DNA of 64,000 nt from Rhizobium ecuadorense (lineage in GTDB: Bacteria; Pseudomonadota; Alphaproteobacteria; Rhizobiales; Rhizobiaceae): NCBI RefSeq assembly GCF_001187535.1, contig NZ_LFIO01001078.1, positions 1 to 64,000 of the forward strand, read 5' to 3'. Both the position numbers and the translations under genes were made by a program. Below are positions 36,995 through 46,106 of the stretch, piece by piece. Below the pieces are notes generated by a model that was not told the origin of the DNA, did no database searches, and saw only the letters and a program-made list of their open reading frames with translations. Positions within the stretch are counted from its first letter, which is position 1. Each line of letters starts with the position of its first letter.

Positions 36995-37978
36995 TCAGTG
37001 GGCGGCATTGGGCTTGTATTCCTGATAGGCATGTCCGAGGATCCCGTTAACCATGCCGGCGCCGCGCAGAACATGGGTGAGCGCTCGCATGCCCCAGTAA
37101 GGTGAAATCAAGATCGCCGGCAGCATGAACAGTCCGAGCACGACCCTCGTGGCGCCATAGGCCGCGCGGTAGAGCCGGCGCTTGAGGTTGCCATGCAGCA
37201 CCTCGCTGACTGCGAAGGTATTGCCCAGACGGTACTGTCTTTGCAACACCCATTTCCAGGTCATCCGATTCGCCGGAACGATGTCATAGACAAGGGCCTT
37301 GTCAGCCCAGAAAATCTGCATGCCGCGGCGGATGGCCTGGTTGAAGAAAAGATAGTCCGTTCCGCCGGTGAACCGCATCTTCTCCTCAAAACGAAGATTC
37401 CATGAGCGGATCAGGGGATAGTCGAACATGACATTGTTCGAAGCCGCATAACCGATACGCTGGCCGTCGATGTTCTTCTTGCGCTCGAAAACCCTGGCCT
37501 TGATGAAATATTCCGGCGGGTTTTCGGGATAGACCGGCTGGACGGGGCCGTAGACGCAATCGGCGCGGTTTTTCTCGCGGGTCTCCAGCATGGCGTCCAG
37601 CCAGCCGTCGACCGGCCATTCGTCATCGTCGAGAAAGCAGAAGAGGTCGGTGCCGGGAGGTGCCGAATCCAGCGCGCGGTTGCGCGCAAAGGGGATGCCC
37701 TGGTTTTGCTCGACGACGTAGACCAGGTCGTAGGCGCCTGTCTGGCCAAAGCCCTCCACCGTTGCCTTTGCGCTGCCGGCCGCATCATTGTCCACGATCA
37801 CCATGGTGAGATGATAGGGGCGGGCGGTGTGCCTGATCTGGCGCGTCATGACGTCAAGCAGCTTGGCGATCCCGTCCAGACGCCGATAGGTCAGCACGCC
37901 GACGGCGATCTTCAACGGCGCAGCGTCTGCCTGATCGGTGCCGCGGGATGAGCGCGGGAAAGTTTCCTGCTGGTTCAT
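36995..37978 (-). CDS. pssC: Family 2 glycosyltransferase, PssC-like
   Basis: 327 residues from ATG 37978, overlapping the preceding stop as ATGA. GT-A motifs: VGVLTYRRLDGIAKLLD, VIVDNDAAG, FARNRALDSAP and FCFLDDDEWP holding the metal site; a membrane-associated hydrophobic stretch lies near the C-terminus (about 275-305). The position next to pssD/pssE fits PssC, assigned in R. leguminosarum as adding the second glucuronate. A frame extending 185 codons upstream overlaps the next gene and is spurious. Confidence 0.8.
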   Translation of the reverse strand: MNQQETFPRSSRGTDQADAAPLKIAVGVLTYRRLDGIAKLLDVMTRQIRHTARPYHLTMVIVDNDAAGSAKATVEGFGQTGAYDLVYVVEQNQGIPFARNRALDSAPPGTDLFCFLDDDEWPVDGWLDAMLETREKNRADCVYGPVQPVYPENPPEYFIKARVFERKKNIDGQRIGYAASNNVMFDYPLIRSWNLRFEEKMRFTGGTDYLFFNQAIRRGMQIFWADKALVYDIVPANRMTWKWVLQRQYRLGNTFAVSEVLHGNLKRRLYRAAYGATRVVLGLFMLPAILISPYWGMRALTHVLRGAGMVNGILGHAYQEYKPNAAH

Positions 37979-38859
37979 GACTGTCCTCTCCGCAGCATAT
38001 TTCCCAAACGCTTGCGCGCCGCCATCAGGGCCACCTCGGTTGCGGCAGCATCGCCGAACGGACCGCCGGTCACCGTGTTGCGCGCTTCGCTCCTGAGCTT
38101 CAGCAGCGATGTCGTTTCGGCAATGCCGCCAGCCACCAGGCTCTTGCCGAGCGCCTGCAGCCCATCGTATCGGCGCGCCAATTCCAGTCCTGTCGCGATC
38201 ATGATCCGCGGGCGCAGCGTCTTTGCCCTGCTTGTGCCGGTATAGCGGTTCGAGGCGTGAATGCGCTGGAAGGTCAGCGGTGTTTCGATGATGGCGCCAC
38301 GGCCAAGAAAGGCTGCAGCGAACTTGATGTAGTTGTCGCTGAGGACGACGTCTGTCGCGACGGACATCGGCAATATCTGGGACAGCAGGCTGCGGCGGAA
38401 GCTCAAGCCCGAAGTCGGAACCGGGAGCGAGGGAAAGCCCCCCTTGCGAAGCGTGTCCCGCTTGTCGAACAGCATCACCTGCAATTCTGCAGGAGGCTGG
38501 TCGCTTTCCTCGGTCGTGACACGGTCGAAACACCAGTCGATCTCGTTGCGATCGTAGATCTCGGCAATCCGCGCGAGTTTGCCGGGCAAAAACGCATCGT
38601 CGGCATCAAGGAGAAAGAGGACATCGCCGCTTGCGGCAGCAAAGCCTGCATTGAAGCTCGAGGCCTGGCCAGCGTTTTCCTTCAATACAGCCAGAATCCG
38701 GTCCCCGTAGGAGGCAAGAATCTCGCGGGAATCATCCGTCGATCCGTCGTCGACTACCACCACCTCGAAGTCAGGATAGGCCTGCGACAGAACGCTATCG
38801 ATGCATGGGCGGAGAAAACGACCATAATTGAAATTATTGATGAGCACCGAGAGCTTCAA
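37975..38859 (-). CDS. Family 2 glycosyltransferase
   Basis: 294 residues. GT-A fold: MKLSVLINNFNYGRFLRPCI, VVVDDGSTDDSREI and FLLDADDAFLPGKLARI with the DxD metal motif at about residues 86-88. The C-terminal 90 residues are arginine-rich and helical. Coupled by a 4-base overlap to pssC. One of the cytoplasmic sugar transferases extending the EPS repeat; donor sugar unknown. Confidence 0.82.
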   Translation of the reverse strand: MKLSVLINNFNYGRFLRPCIDSVLSQAYPDFEVVVVDDGSTDDSREILASYGDRILAVLKENAGQASSFNAGFAAASGDVLFLLDADDAFLPGKLARIAEIYDRNEIDWCFDRVTTEESDQPPAELQVMLFDKRDTLRKGGFPSLPVPTSGLSFRRSLLSQILPMSVATDVVLSDNYIKFAAAFLGRGAIIETPLTFQRIHASNRYTGTSRAKTLRPRIMIATGLELARRYDGLQALGKSLVAGGIAETTSLLKLRSEARNTVTGGPFGDAAATEVALMAARKRLGNMLRRGQS

Positions 38860-38940
38860 ATTACCGCCTCCTACAGCGCCGCGCGTCTTCTCAGACGCGC
38901 AAAGGACGCTGTAATATTTCGAATTGCTAAGGCCAATCGA

Positions 38941-39888
38941 TCACCGCGCCAGCGTCTGAGGCGCATATCGGCGAATTCCAGCCCGATAACCGCGCATGTA
39001 GTAATATTTCCAGATAGCCCAGAAACGCTTCTTGGATTGCGGCAGGAGATAAAGCGTGGCTGCCCGGAATGCCCATTGCGCGCTTTCGATCCACGTCGGA
39101 AGCGGAACTCCGCTTAACCTTACTCCTGCAGGCACTTCGTCGGGAAAGAGCGCCGGCATGCCATAGCCAAGACGCTCGCCTCGTTTCTGCACCCAATCCT
39201 CGGTGACGCTTGATGCTGGAATCCAGTGATGAACCACGGCTTCGGCGCATCGATAGGATTTGGCGCCGTTTGCCGCCAGACGGATGATGATCTCCGCATC
39301 TTCACCCATGGCAAATATCTTTCCCGGAAGAGGACCGATATCTTCCCGGTAGCGCACGCTGGCACCCAGCAGTTCCCGCCGAATGATCGTATTGGGGCCC
39401 CAGACTTTTGTCGGGTCGCACGGCCCGCTTTGCGTTTCATCGACGATCGCAAAGGTGGAGCCCATCGGAATCCACTCGATGAAGCGGTCCTTTGGCTCCT
39501 TTTCCCAATCGGGGACAATTCGGCCTCCGAAGACGCCATAGCCCGGATGGGCGATGGCGCAGTCGACGATGGCTTTCAGCCAGTTCGGTTCGGCGCGTAT
39601 GTCGTCATCGGTAAAGACGACGAGATCGCCCTTCACCCGATCCAGAGCCAAATTCAGCGCCCCGGACTTTCCCGGCTTGCGCTGTTGCAGGATCGTGATG
39701 GGGAGCTTGTCGCCATACGACGTCAGAAGATCGAACGTGTCGTCATTGCTGTTGTTGTCGACAGCAACCAGTTCCCATCGATCGTGGGGAAGCTCCTGGC
39801 GCACCAAGGAATCCAAAGTATGGCGCAGCCGGCGGCTGGCGCCATTATAGGATGAAAAGAGTACGCTGACGAATAGATCCGACATCAA
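38941..39888 (-). CDS. Family 2 glycosyltransferase
   Basis: 315 residues. Motifs VSVLFSSYNGASRRLRHTLD, VAVDNNSNDDTFDLL, GALNLALDRVKGDLVVFTDD (metal site TDDDI) and the acceptor region MGEDAEIIIRLAANG with a probable catalytic acid. Start may be the second ATG at 39885. It stands in the minus-strand EPS run, 81 bases from each neighbour. Donor and linkage cannot be inferred. Confidence 0.82.
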   Translation of the reverse strand: MMSDLFVSVLFSSYNGASRRLRHTLDSLVRQELPHDRWELVAVDNNSNDDTFDLLTSYGDKLPITILQQRKPGKSGALNLALDRVKGDLVVFTDDDIRAEPNWLKAIVDCAIAHPGYGVFGGRIVPDWEKEPKDRFIEWIPMGSTFAIVDETQSGPCDPTKVWGPNTIIRRELLGASVRYREDIGPLPGKIFAMGEDAEIIIRLAANGAKSYRCAEAVVHHWIPASSVTEDWVQKRGERLGYGMPALFPDEVPAGVRLSGVPLPTWIESAQWAFRAATLYLLPQSKKRFWAIWKYYYMRGYRAGIRRYAPQTLAR

Positions 39889-39969
39889 TGACCAACCCTC
39901 GTGGTGAAGTCGAAAGAAAAAAGCCTCATATTTTGACTGCCTGTGCGATATTTGAACGGGATCGGCGCC

Positions 39970-40794
39970 TTATGCCGGGTTCGACCGGGTCTTGCCGAAA
40001 AACTCGCGCCTGTGACTTTGGCCGAGTATCCTCAGCTTTCGAAGATTGCGCAACCACCGCCGCGGTTTGGTAAGCACGCCGCGGTTCAGGAAATACTGTC
40101 GCAGCAGGCTTGGTGCCTGGCTGTGCGATCCGCCATGGGCGACCCGATAGACCGCCCCGCGAAAGGGAAGTTTCGTCAGCGGCGCTCCACGTTGGGACAG
40201 GATGGTCGCAATGCGGACGTGGCTGCCCAGCATCGACTTGATCCAGTCGAGAGAAGCATCCTCGAAGCGGCCGGGGAGCTCGTAGAGATCGGCACGAATG
40301 ATCAACGAGGTGCCGCAGAGATGGCTGAAATCATCATGGCCGAACAGGAAATTGCCGCCATCGTCCCAGATATAACCGTGGTCGATCGTCCACCCGTTTG
40401 CATCCCGATTCTCGGACGCGTGCTGCACGATCCGGGAGCTGACGAAGTCATCGTCGTCGACAATCATGAAGAAGCGGCTATCGGCGGCGGTCAACATGCC
40501 GCTCAGGACGCGCCGGCCCTTGTCTGCCCGGAAGGCGTCAAGGAAGTCTTCCTTGCTGCCCTTTCCAAGTTCATGCAGGTCGTTCGGCGGAAAAGTCACG
40601 CGCACGGCGGAAAATTTTTCCGGCAGATCAGGCAGGTCGGCGCCTTCGTTCGCCACGATGATCCCGCGCCAATCTCCATTGGTCTGGTTGGAAATCGAGG
40701 CCACGGTCTGGCTGAGATTTGCCTTCAGCTTGCTCCAATCGCGGGCATTGTCCTGGTGTCGGACCGGTATGATGAAGGTAACGAGTGGCATCAA
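39970..40794 (-). CDS. Glycosyltransferase family 2-like protein
   Basis: 274 residues. N-terminus LVTFIIPVRHQDNARDWSKL resembles a GT-A nucleotide site, and FFMIVDDDDFVSSRIVQHA supplies a metal motif. The 80 residues between them carry no clear DGS motif, so it is a more divergent transferase than its neighbours. GHDDFSHLCGTSLIIRADLY is a likely acceptor loop. The tail is highly basic. Lies 7 bases after the pyruvyltransferase stop, so is co-transcribed with it. Confidence 0.72.
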   Translation of the reverse strand: MMPLVTFIIPVRHQDNARDWSKLKANLSQTVASISNQTNGDWRGIIVANEGADLPDLPEKFSAVRVTFPPNDLHELGKGSKEDFLDAFRADKGRRVLSGMLTAADSRFFMIVDDDDFVSSRIVQHASENRDANGWTIDHGYIWDDGGNFLFGHDDFSHLCGTSLIIRADLYELPGRFEDASLDWIKSMLGSHVRIATILSQRGAPLTKLPFRGAVYRVAHGGSHSQAPSLLRQYFLNRGVLTKPRRWLRNLRKLRILGQSHRREFFGKTRSNPA

Positions 40795-40801
40795 TAACCC
40801 C

Positions 40802-41833
40802 TTAAGCCCGCAAGCTCATAGCTTCTTTGTTATCGACACGCCCTTTGGCCGCCTGGTGACGCGCCCACTCGATCCCGTCGTCGAGCGAGGTTGCCTTGTA
40901 TGAAAGATCCGTCCCGCCGGAGAACGCATTCATGAAGCGGCGGATCTTTCCATAGCTGTTGTCCAGCACGGCATGTGGACGGCCGAGCAGCAGCGAGCAG
41001 ATATGGACGTGCAGGCGGTCGGTGACGATTGCGCGGGCACGTGAAATCTGGCTGATGCCGCGTTCGAAGCGGTTATGCGCAGCCGCGTCCAGCCTGCGCA
41101 ATGCGACTTCGCTGGGCTTCAATGCGAGATAGGCCGAAGCTACGCCAAGCTTCTTGGCGATATTCACCTTCCGTTTCGACTCCGTAATCCAGTCTTCCAC
41201 AGGAATGTCGGAAGGAATGCTGCGATCGGTGCCGCCAACCCGTTCCGCATCCTCCCGCAGCATGGCGAGGACGGGAATTTGCGTCGCCCTTTCCGGAAGC
41301 GCGCCGATGGCGAAAGCCATATCGGGGCATAGCCGCACCGCGCAGTCGAAATGTTTCTCGGAAAATTCCTTCGATTCTTCGTCGCGCACCAGCAGCACGA
41401 AATTCTTGTGGCGCCCGATTGCCCGTTTGGACTGTTCGATGCGCTCAGGCGAGCTGTAGTGGATCGACTGCGGGAACTGGACGATCTGCCGATCGGGGAA
41501 GCGCTCCATGATCGCTTCACGGAAATCCTGATGGGCAACCCAGATATCGCCGAAATTGCCGCCGCCGTGAATGAAGATCGGGCCTGTGGGAACGCGCCGT
41601 TTCAGCTCTTCCGCGGAGAAGTCGTACAGCCTGGAAACATAGTCCGGGCGCTTGCCGAAGCGATTCTTGAGATAGGCCATCTCACCCAGCCAGATCGCCG
41701 AGTCGCCACAATTGCGGATGTCGGGGAAGTCGAGAATCGCGAGCGGCTCGTCGCGCGAGACATAGTCCTTCAGGCAATCATGGATCATGCCATTGAGTTT
41801 TGCGATCAGCTCAGATCTGGATAGGCTGGTCAT
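40802..41833 (-). CDS. Polysaccharide pyruvyltransferase-family protein (first of two)
   Basis: 343 residues. PS_pyruv_trans pattern: FPDIRNCGDSAIWLGEM, FIHGGGNFGDIW, QFPQSIHYSS, LVRDEESKEF and the C-terminal VTDRLHVHICSLLLGRPHAV. Relatives (ExoV, PssK, PssM) transfer pyruvate from phosphoenolpyruvate to sugars as a ketal. By position next to the flippase it probably equals PssK of R. leguminosarum; the symbol is withheld. A second such enzyme lies at 43519-44421. Confidence 0.82.
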   Translation of the reverse strand: MTSLSRSELIAKLNGMIHDCLKDYVSRDEPLAILDFPDIRNCGDSAIWLGEMAYLKNRFGKRPDYVSRLYDFSAEELKRRVPTGPIFIHGGGNFGDIWVAHQDFREAIMERFPDRQIVQFPQSIHYSSPERIEQSKRAIGRHKNFVLLVRDEESKEFSEKHFDCAVRLCPDMAFAIGALPERATQIPVLAMLREDAERVGGTDRSIPSDIPVEDWITESKRKVNIAKKLGVASAYLALKPSEVALRRLDAAAHNRFERGISQISRARAIVTDRLHVHICSLLLGRPHAVLDNSYGKIRRFMNAFSGGTDLSYKATSLDDGIEWARHQAAKGRVDNKEAMSLRA

Positions 41834-41864
41834 TCTGCCTCACTTTTTAAGGTTCGTTTTAGCT

Positions 41865-43367
41865 TTAAGCCGACTTGGGAACGGCTATACGTTTGGCTTT
41901 TGACAGGAACTTGACGGCGATACGCTGAACTTCGGTTTCCGGGCCATTTGGCTTCTTCATTGCGAGCCAAAGGACAAAGCTGGAACCGATATAGAGAATA
42001 CCGCCGGTGACGACGAGGATGGCGAGGTGCAGGGCCAGCGCCGGCTTGTCGGTGGGGGTGTTCAGGACATGCGACAATCCCCAGACGCCGGCGGCCATCA
42101 GGGCGACACTGGCCAGCGCGCGGAAATTTGCGGCAAGCTGCTGGAAGAACGGCAGATTGATCAGGCGCTTGACCAGAAGCATGTTGACCACCGTGGAAAT
42201 CAGACCCGTCAACACCCGCGCATAAACCACGCCCGGAAGCCCGGCCATCATCAGGCCGGCGATGATGATGGGAATGCGAACCACCAGCATCTGCGTGTCG
42301 CGGATGAACAGCATTTTGGTATGGCCTTTCGCCATGCCGAGCGGCTGGACGAGCGAACCGAGCGTCTGCAGCGCGAAGACCGATGCCAGCGCCTGGACGA
42401 TGAAGATCGCAGGAGCCCACTTCTCTCCCAGGGCAAGCCGCATCATCGGATCCGCCACGACAGCCATGCCGATCCCCGCCGGAAGCGCCACCGCCGCCAG
42501 CAGCGCCTGCGCGCGCTGATAGGCGGCGACCAGCCGGACCGGATCGTTGCGGACCTTGGAAAAGCCCGGATAAATCGTCTGGTTCAATGGCGCCGTCGCC
42601 TCGCGCGTCGGCAGCGTCGAAAGAGTGTTGCCGACGGTATAGTGACCAAGCTGCGTGGCGCCGAGCATCTTGCCGATCAGCAGATATTCGATCCGCCAGT
42701 TCAGCGTATTGACGATCTGTCCGGCCGTCAGCCACACCGAGAAGGAAAACAGTTCCCGGGCATGGCGGAAGGTTATACGCGGCCAGAACGGCAAGACGGT
42801 GTAGGACACGATGATATTGGTCACCTGATAGGCGAGCGTGCCGATCACGAGCGCCCAATAGCTCTGGTAGATCGCAGCAATTGCCACCGTCACGATGAAG
42901 CCGACCAGCTTTTGTGAGACGTTGAGGACGAATTCCTGCCAGAAGATCAGATCGCGCTGGAGCATGACGCGGCGCGGATTGGCGAGACCACTCAGGAGCA
43001 GGCTGAAACTCAGGGCAAGCATCACACTCGTCAAACGAGGTTCATTGTAAAACTCGGCGATCGGATAGGAGGCGGCGGCAAACAGCAGCGCCAATATGGC
43101 GCTTCTCGTTACGCTCAATGTCCAAACCGCGCTGAAGTGAGTTTCGCTCGGAGATTCGTGGCGGATGAGCGCCTGATTGAGTGAAAGCTCGGTGACCGAA
43201 CTCAAGATGACCTGGATCGTCGTTGCAATGGCGACGAGACCAAAATCAGCCGGTACGAGATACCAGGCCAGAACAAAGGTGCTGAGCGCCGAAAGCCCGT
43301 TGACGATGGCGCGGGACAGACTCAGCCACATGCTGCCCTGAATCAGTCGGTCGGTCACACTGCTCAT
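41865..43367 (-). CDS. pssL: Wzx-type polysaccharide flippase, PssL-like
   Basis: 500 residues with about 12-14 membrane segments and no Sec signal. Starts MSSVTDRLIQGSMWLSLSRA and continues FVLAWYLVPADFGLVAIATT, the usual opening of the polysaccharide transporter (PST) family. It should move the lipid-linked EPS repeat unit across the inner membrane. ATG at 43367 chosen because the family starts there; 19 residues upstream are unrelated. It lies between the two pyruvyltransferase genes. Confidence 0.85.
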   Translation of the reverse strand: MSSVTDRLIQGSMWLSLSRAIVNGLSALSTFVLAWYLVPADFGLVAIATTIQVILSSVTELSLNQALIRHESPSETHFSAVWTLSVTRSAILALLFAAASYPIAEFYNEPRLTSVMLALSFSLLLSGLANPRRVMLQRDLIFWQEFVLNVSQKLVGFIVTVAIAAIYQSYWALVIGTLAYQVTNIIVSYTVLPFWPRITFRHARELFSFSVWLTAGQIVNTLNWRIEYLLIGKMLGATQLGHYTVGNTLSTLPTREATAPLNQTIYPGFSKVRNDPVRLVAAYQRAQALLAAVALPAGIGMAVVADPMMRLALGEKWAPAIFIVQALASVFALQTLGSLVQPLGMAKGHTKMLFIRDTQMLVVRIPIIIAGLMMAGLPGVVYARVLTGLISTVVNMLLVKRLINLPFFQQLAANFRALASVALMAAGVWGLSHVLNTPTDKPALALHLAILVVTGGILYIGSSFVLWLAMKKPNGPETEVQRIAVKFLSKAKRIAVPKSA

Positions 43368-43518
43368 GGGCGAACCGCTCCCGAGATGGAGAACATCGAC
43401 CAGTTGAGCGGGCCGCATGCCCATCCAAGGTGCTTCTGCCCCTTGCGGGCGCAGAGGGTATCGATGGAGTTGGAAAGCATCATGCCTTGTTGCCTCGTCA
43501 CGAAACCGGTTTGCGCCC

Positions 43519-44421
43519 TTAAAGGGCGCTTGCCGTTTTCTTGGAAAAATCTTGCTTCAGTCGGTTCAGCTCGACCAGCATTCTCTCGTGTGCTCTTACG
43601 ATAGACTCTTCAGTGCTGAGCTGGCCGGGCTTCTCCGCCACCTCCTGCAACGTCTTGACCGTCGATCCGAAGACGTAATTTCCGGTCAACTGCCGGATCC
43701 GGCGGTGGCGGAACGTTATGTTCTTCAACAGGGTGGTATTTTTCCGTACCAGCGACGCTCCGACCTCGACGAGGTTCGACGGGCCGATCGGATCGAAATC
43801 GATCTCCAGATCGAGTGCACTCGCCCAATCATACCACTTGGCGCGATTGCCCGGCGCGATCGGCCGGATCGCCCGCCATGGAACGCGCAACGCATCCGAT
43901 ATGATGCAGCCATGCATTGCCTCGGAGACGACCTTATGCGAGGCGCTGATTTCGGTCAGAACCTTTTCCACCGACCAGCGGGGATCGATATAGTGGATGC
44001 CGGCGAGATCGCAGACCTTGTCCCAACTGCCGTACATGGCGCTTTCGTAGTGCGGCATGAAGGAGACGGGATAACGCTTCTCGATGCTTTTGGCATCCCA
44101 GCAGCTGCGCGTCAGGATGCCCGAATCGCCGATGGCGTAGCTCGGATCGATGCCGAGGATTTCGGCGGTCTTCTTTCCGCGCACGAAATAGAAGGTCCAG
44201 TTGCCGTCGACTTTCGGCGGGTTGGTATAGCCGCCATAACCTGAGCCAAAGACGATCTTCTGCATGTTCGGATCGAAATTGTCGTAGAGAATCGAACCGA
44301 TGCCGAGAAAGAGCTGACCTTCGTCATCGTCGAAGAAGCCGGGCAGCAGACGCTCCCAGAGCCAATGGTTGAGTTCGTCGCCAAAATTCTCGTGTTTCCC
44401 GCGGTAGGCAAACATCTTCAT
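43519..44421 (-). CDS. Polysaccharide pyruvyltransferase-family protein (second)
   Basis: 300 residues from ATG 44421, overlapping the acyltransferase stop by four bases. Motifs of the family: KHENFGDELNHWLWERL, LGIGSILYDNF, FGSGYGG, FVRGKKTAEILG and VSEAMHGCIISDALRVPW. It differs clearly from the other pyruvyltransferase, suggesting a different sugar target. Position between acyltransferase and flippase fits PssM, the ketal pyruvate transferase of R. leguminosarum; symbol withheld. The long upstream extension of the frame is spurious. Confidence 0.82.
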   Translation of the reverse strand: MKMFAYRGKHENFGDELNHWLWERLLPGFFDDDEGQLFLGIGSILYDNFDPNMQKIVFGSGYGGYTNPPKVDGNWTFYFVRGKKTAEILGIDPSYAIGDSGILTRSCWDAKSIEKRYPVSFMPHYESAMYGSWDKVCDLAGIHYIDPRWSVEKVLTEISASHKVVSEAMHGCIISDALRVPWRAIRPIAPGNRAKWYDWASALDLEIDFDPIGPSNLVEVGASLVRKNTTLLKNITFRHRRIRQLTGNYVFGSTVKTLQEVAEKPGQLSTEESIVRAHERMLVELNRLKQDFSKKTASAL

Positions 44422-44924
44422 CGTGCTTCTCCAGTCGGCAAGTGCGTGACGATCTGCGAGACCGTTTCGTCTTCGCGTGCCATGCGTCCGTAACGTGAAA
44501 TGATCTTGATGTCGCTGCGGATGATCTTTGCCGGATTGCCCGCCACGAGCGAGCGCGGCGGCACGCTTCTGGTCACCACCGAGCCGGAGCCGATGACGCA
44601 TTCGTCGCCGATTTCGACGCCGGGCAGAATGATGCTGCGGGCGCCGATGAAACAGCGTTTGCCGATTCTCGTGTGAAGGTAGAGCCCGCGCGTGAGATCA
44701 TGGGTCAGGATCGCCGCCTCAAAGGCGACATAGGTTTCCGCGCCGATATGAAGGCCCTTCGGATTGGTCTTGTCGAACCGGACGCTTAGGGAAAAGCTCG
44801 CCGTCGGATCGATGTCCATTCCCCAGAATTTCGTATAATAAAGCCATTTGGCCGTCACGATTCCGTTCCGCAGCGGCCGAAATACGTTCAGTCCCCACTT
44901 CGGCTTCTTTCCTGTCTGCACCAT
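44418..44924 (-). CDS. Left-handed beta-helix acyltransferase (probable EPS O-acetyltransferase)
   Basis: 168 residues from ATG 44924, whose last base is shared with the GT4 stop region (TGATG). Hexapeptide repeats are visible from about residue 60: IGAETYVAFEAAI, IGKRCFIGARSIILPGVEIG, IGSGSVVTRSVPPRSLVAGN. The ending matches WcaF/NodL-like acetyltransferases. Expected to transfer acetyl from acetyl-CoA to a sugar of the repeat unit. By position comparable to pssR of R. leguminosarum. Confidence 0.82.
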   Translation of the reverse strand: MVQTGKKPKWGLNVFRPLRNGIVTAKWLYYTKFWGMDIDPTASFSLSVRFDKTNPKGLHIGAETYVAFEAAILTHDLTRGLYLHTRIGKRCFIGARSIILPGVEIGDECVIGSGSVVTRSVPPRSLVAGNPAKIIRSDIKIISRYGRMAREDETVSQIVTHLPTGEAR

Positions 44925-46075
44925 CAAGTCCGACCCCGGCTGGAAAATTCGTCTAGCACGGAACTGTAATAGTCCTCGAGCATCCCCGTCTGACGACGTA
45001 AGTCGAAGCGCTCGGCCACCAGAAGCGGTGCCCGCGCGCTGAAGGCTGTCCACAGGGCTTGGTCGTTGAGCAGTCTTCCGACTGATTCGGCCATTCCCGC
45101 GACATCCCGCTCCTCCACGAGATAACCAGTTTTCCCCTCTTCGATCGCTTCGCCAACGCCTCCCGAGCTAAATGCGACGACCGGAGTCCCGACGGCTTCG
45201 GCCTCCAGATTGGCGAGGCCGAACGCTTCGGCGTGACCATTGTCGAGGGTCACGCTGCCATGGAGATAAAGCTCCGCACTGGCGAGCAGATCCCTTATCT
45301 CAGTCTGCGACAGATTTTCATGGATCGTGACGCTTGGCAAGGAACGACGCGCAAGCGCCTCGATTTCCTGTTTCAGCGGTCCCTGACCCACCATGACGAA
45401 TTCGACCGGCGTGCCGGCCGCCGCCACGCGCGAAAGCGCGTCGATCATGAAGCGGTGGCCCTTATAGTCGACGAAACGGGCAATGGAAACCACCAGGCCT
45501 CTTTTTCGGGGGCGCGGCTCCATTTTGAAGAGATCGAGATCGATGCCGATATGGTGGCGATAGACGCGGTCGGCGCGAAAGCCGAGCGCCAGCAGCCGGT
45601 CGCGGATGAAATCGGAAACGGCGATATTCCAGCTGTTCCAGCCGGCCATCTCGCTGCGGCCCTTGGCGAAGAAGCGCACCTGATTGAAGCCGCCCGGCTT
45701 TTTCGGATCGCCGCCATAGGTGGCGTCGAAGCCGTGGAATGTCGTGACCAGCGGCTTGCCGGCGGCGCGTGCCAAGGGCCCGATGACATAACCGTTCTTG
45801 CCGAAATGGGCGTGAACGAGATCGGCATTGCCGATCGCGGGGAAGAGAAAGGGAAGGCCGATCTGGGGGATTTTCAGAAGCAGTTCACCGGCCCGCGCCA
45901 CGGGAGACCGACGGATGTCATGAACCGGAACAGTGGATTTTTTGGTATGGGCGGAAGAAATTCGCGAGCCGGCAAGAATTTCAGCTTCGAAGGAACGAAA
46001 TGCCACCGCCTGGTTGAGAACAAATGCCTGGCTGGCAGGCAGAAATTTTTCCACGTAAATAACGGCTTTTCTCAT
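44924..46075 (-). CDS. Family 4 glycosyltransferase
   Basis: 383 residues, GT-B fold. The N-terminal domain begins AVIYVEKFLPASQAFVLNQA and has VHAHFGKNG and TTFHGFDAT. The C-terminal donor domain has VSIARFVDYKGHRFMIDALS and the EX7E motif in HAEAFGLANLEAEAVGTPVV. Retaining transferase of the EPS repeat unit. First gene of the translationally coupled GT4-acyltransferase-pyruvyltransferase set; the GH10 gene upstream is 31 bases away in the same direction. Confidence 0.87.
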   Translation of the reverse strand: MRKAVIYVEKFLPASQAFVLNQAVAFRSFEAEILAGSRISSAHTKKSTVPVHDIRRSPVARAGELLLKIPQIGLPFLFPAIGNADLVHAHFGKNGYVIGPLARAAGKPLVTTFHGFDATYGGDPKKPGGFNQVRFFAKGRSEMAGWNSWNIAVSDFIRDRLLALGFRADRVYRHHIGIDLDLFKMEPRPRKRGLVVSIARFVDYKGHRFMIDALSRVAAAGTPVEFVMVGQGPLKQEIEALARRSLPSVTIHENLSQTEIRDLLASAELYLHGSVTLDNGHAEAFGLANLEAEAVGTPVVAFSSGGVGEAIEEGKTGYLVEERDVAGMAESVGRLLNDQALWTAFSARAPLLVAERFDLRRQTGMLEDYYSSVLDEFSSRGRT

Positions 46076-46106
46076 GAATCTGTCGATGTCTCCGTTGTCT
46101 TGCGCA

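Noticed and set aside
37979..38533. Upstream extension of the pssC frame
   Set aside because: Lies antiparallel in phase over the next GT2 gene, whose motifs are intact; ATGA overlap at 37975-37978 gives a better start.
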